Source: Flavobacteriales bacterium
Lineage (GTDB): Bacteria > Bacteroidota > Bacteroidia > Flavobacteriales_D > Crocinitomicaceae
Direction of reading: 5' to 3'
Assembly: GCA_947462255.1 (NCBI GenBank)
Contig: CANHOA010000010.1
Coordinates: 52,644-116,643 of the forward strand
DNA: 64,000 nucleotides
This document shows positions 63,048 through 64,000 of this stretch, piece after piece. The translations under genes and the position numbers were made by a program. Under the pieces are notes generated by a model. It worked only from the letters and a program-made list of their open reading frames with translations. It was not told the origin of the DNA and searched no databases. Positions within the stretch are counted from its first letter, which is position 1. Each line of letters opens with the position of its first letter.

Positions 63048-63572
63048 ATGAAGAAGAACCGATTAACGATAACTAGCTCCAGTATTGTGTCATATGCTGG
63101 GATTAAAACGCTTGAAAATAAGATTGATCCTTATACAAGAATGTCATTAGGACTTCTTGCAACAGTAGGATTATCACTTTCAGAAAATCAAACAACCAGA
63201 AATATTGGATTAGGGCTTGGTATAGCATCTTTGCTACAGTTATTAGACATAAAAAAAGGAGGGAAAATAACGCGGAATGATTCAAATATTCAATTTTATA
63301 TTTTAGACGAGAATCAAGGCGTGACAATTTTAGAGCCTGGTCAAACGCCAAGTAATTCCATCGATGGATTAACATTCAAAGGTTTAAATGGTGTTTTTAA
63401 AGTGTCTGATGGTGTATACGTTGAATTAGGAACGGACAATAGTATCAATTATTCGTTTGGATTTGGGAAGCTAATAAATCAGAATTTAAGAAGTGGGGGC
63501 TATAAGTCAAAACAATGGGTTGACCAGCAAGCCGATCTTCGTTGGAAGGAATTACACAGTAAATCAATTTAA
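63048..63572 (+). CDS. Cassette 6: hypothetical protein with two hydrophobic segments
   Basis: A 174-residue protein. Residues ~28-66 contain two short hydrophobic stretches (RMSLGLLATVGLSLSEN, NIGLGLGIASLLQLLDI). The C-terminal ~100 residues are polar (FYILDENQGVTILEPGQTPS, DGLTFKGLNGVFKVSDGVYVELG, KSKQWVDQQADLRWKELHSK). No recognised family and no signal peptide. The leader between attC site 5 and the start is ~120 bp, longer than in the other cassettes, so this one may carry its own promoter. Confidence 0.68.
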   Translation: MKKNRLTITSSSIVSYAGIKTLENKIDPYTRMSLGLLATVGLSLSENQTTRNIGLGLGIASLLQLLDIKKGGKITRNDSNIQFYILDENQGVTILEPGQTPSNSIDGLTFKGLNGVFKVSDGVYVELGTDNSINYSFGFGKLINQNLRSGGYKSKQWVDQQADLRWKELHSKSI

Positions 63573-63578
63573 TACTGG

Positions 63579-63710
63579 GCATAACAGCACCTACCCAAAA
63601 GGCGGGGTTTCGTGTTCCAAAGATAGTGTTGTGGTTAATCAAATATTAGTTTTTCAAATCAAGCTTTGTGGTAAATGTCCCGCCCTTCGGGTAGCTGCGG
63701 AACGTTATGC
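63579..63710 (+). repeat. attC site 6
   Basis: Opens GCATAAC (63579-63585) and closes GTTATGC (63704-63710), a common form of the closing core. CTACCCAAAAGGCGGG pairs with CCCGCCCTTCGGGTAG, with two non-Watson-Crick positions in 16. A short open frame crossing it is not a gene. Confidence 0.9.
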
Positions 63711-63750
63711 CTCATTGTAGGGCGACACAAAAAACAGACAAAAATCAAGA

Positions 63751-64000
63751 ATGAAGAAAGCTATAATAATTGGGGCGACATCTGGAATAGGTAAAGGACT
63801 AGCAAAACATTTGGCTGACAACAATTATAAAATTGGCTTGACAGGAAGACGTGTTGAATTACTAAATGAATTAAAAAACGAGAATCCAAATTTTTATATA
63901 AAATCATTTGACATCAATGACACAAATGTTGTTGGACAGAAATTAGATGAACTTACGACAGAACTTGGCGGACTTGATTTATTAATTATTAGTTCGGGCA
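63751..64000 (+). CDS. Cassette 7: short-chain dehydrogenase/reductase, N-terminal part (runs off the right edge)
   Basis: The first 83 codons of an SDR enzyme. MKKAIIIGATSGIGKGLAKH is the NAD(P)-binding glycine motif (GxxxGxG form). GLTGRRVELL, a cofactor-selecting region with arginine after strand 2, suggests NADP(H). FDINDTN supplies the adenine-contacting Asp, and LDLLIISSG stands for the NNAG block. The substrate is unknown. It starts 40 bp after attC site 6, so it is the next cassette; whether another attC follows cannot be seen. Confidence 0.88.
   Translation, partial: MKKAIIIGATSGIGKGLAKHLADNNYKIGLTGRRVELLNELKNENPNFYIKSFDINDTNVVGQKLDELTTELGGLDLLIISSG

Noticed and set aside
63493-63720. 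Open frames on both strands around attC site 6
   Set aside because: They overlap the recombination site and the cassette 6 gene, have no family features and read through the palindrome.

Overview
The window is a low-GC chromosomal segment from a Bacteroidota bacterium, most likely of the order Flavobacteriales. The evidence is several type IX secretion system (T9SS) genes or substrates (PorP/SprF, PorT, sorting-domain proteins), a lipoprotein-type TamA homologue (TamL), GWxTD and GH92 proteins, TAnnTTTG-like -7 promoter elements, and an absence of Shine-Dalgarno sequences. No rRNA, tRNA, CRISPR array or transposase gene was found.

Layout. 0-5.2 kb: a leftward run of TrmH-type rRNA/tRNA methyltransferase, DEAD/DEAH helicase, GWxTD protein, GT2 glycosyltransferase and a truncated GH92 mannosidase. 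5.2-9.6 kb: TamL-like outer-membrane lipoprotein and an amidohydrolase. 12.8-9.6 kb (leftward): ECF sigma factor, an anti-sigma protein that appears to continue into an outer-membrane barrel, and a PorP/SprF protein. 13.0-22.7 kb: a Nudix-type regulator divergent from a complete maltose/starch operon. In that operon a secreted T9SS amylase and a second GH13 enzyme cut glucans, an MFS carrier imports maltose, a GH65 phosphorylase splits it into glucose and beta-glucose-1-phosphate, PgmB converts the latter to glucose-6-phosphate, and a BadF/GlcNAc-kinase-like protein may phosphorylate the glucose. 22.7-58.4 kb: mostly housekeeping and envelope genes (ComB, Aat, S9 peptidase, MnmA, PorT, MenG, HldE-type kinase, aminotransferase, TrmD, M14 peptidase, GlmU-like protein, symporter, DedA, CysC, FabG, HemB, HutH, FAD oxidase).

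Two layers of mobile DNA lie on top of this. First, three copies of a ~170-bp non-coding element (35.1, 50.5 and 53.0 kb) share terminal inverted repeats and three internal small-loop hairpins. Two copies are flanked by 8-10 bp direct repeats, so this looks like a MITE family. Second, from about 58.58 kb to the right edge there is an array of gene cassettes. Each is one + strand gene followed by a ~100-136 bp imperfect palindrome that opens with TAAC and closes with GTTRNNN, the architecture of integron attC sites. Six clear sites, one weak leading site and one decayed site are visible. No integrase gene lies where one is expected, so the array is either a CALIN (attC cluster lacking an integrase) or depends on an integrase elsewhere. 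Its cargo is mostly unrecognised secreted or membrane proteins, one possible immunity protein and a truncated short-chain dehydrogenase.
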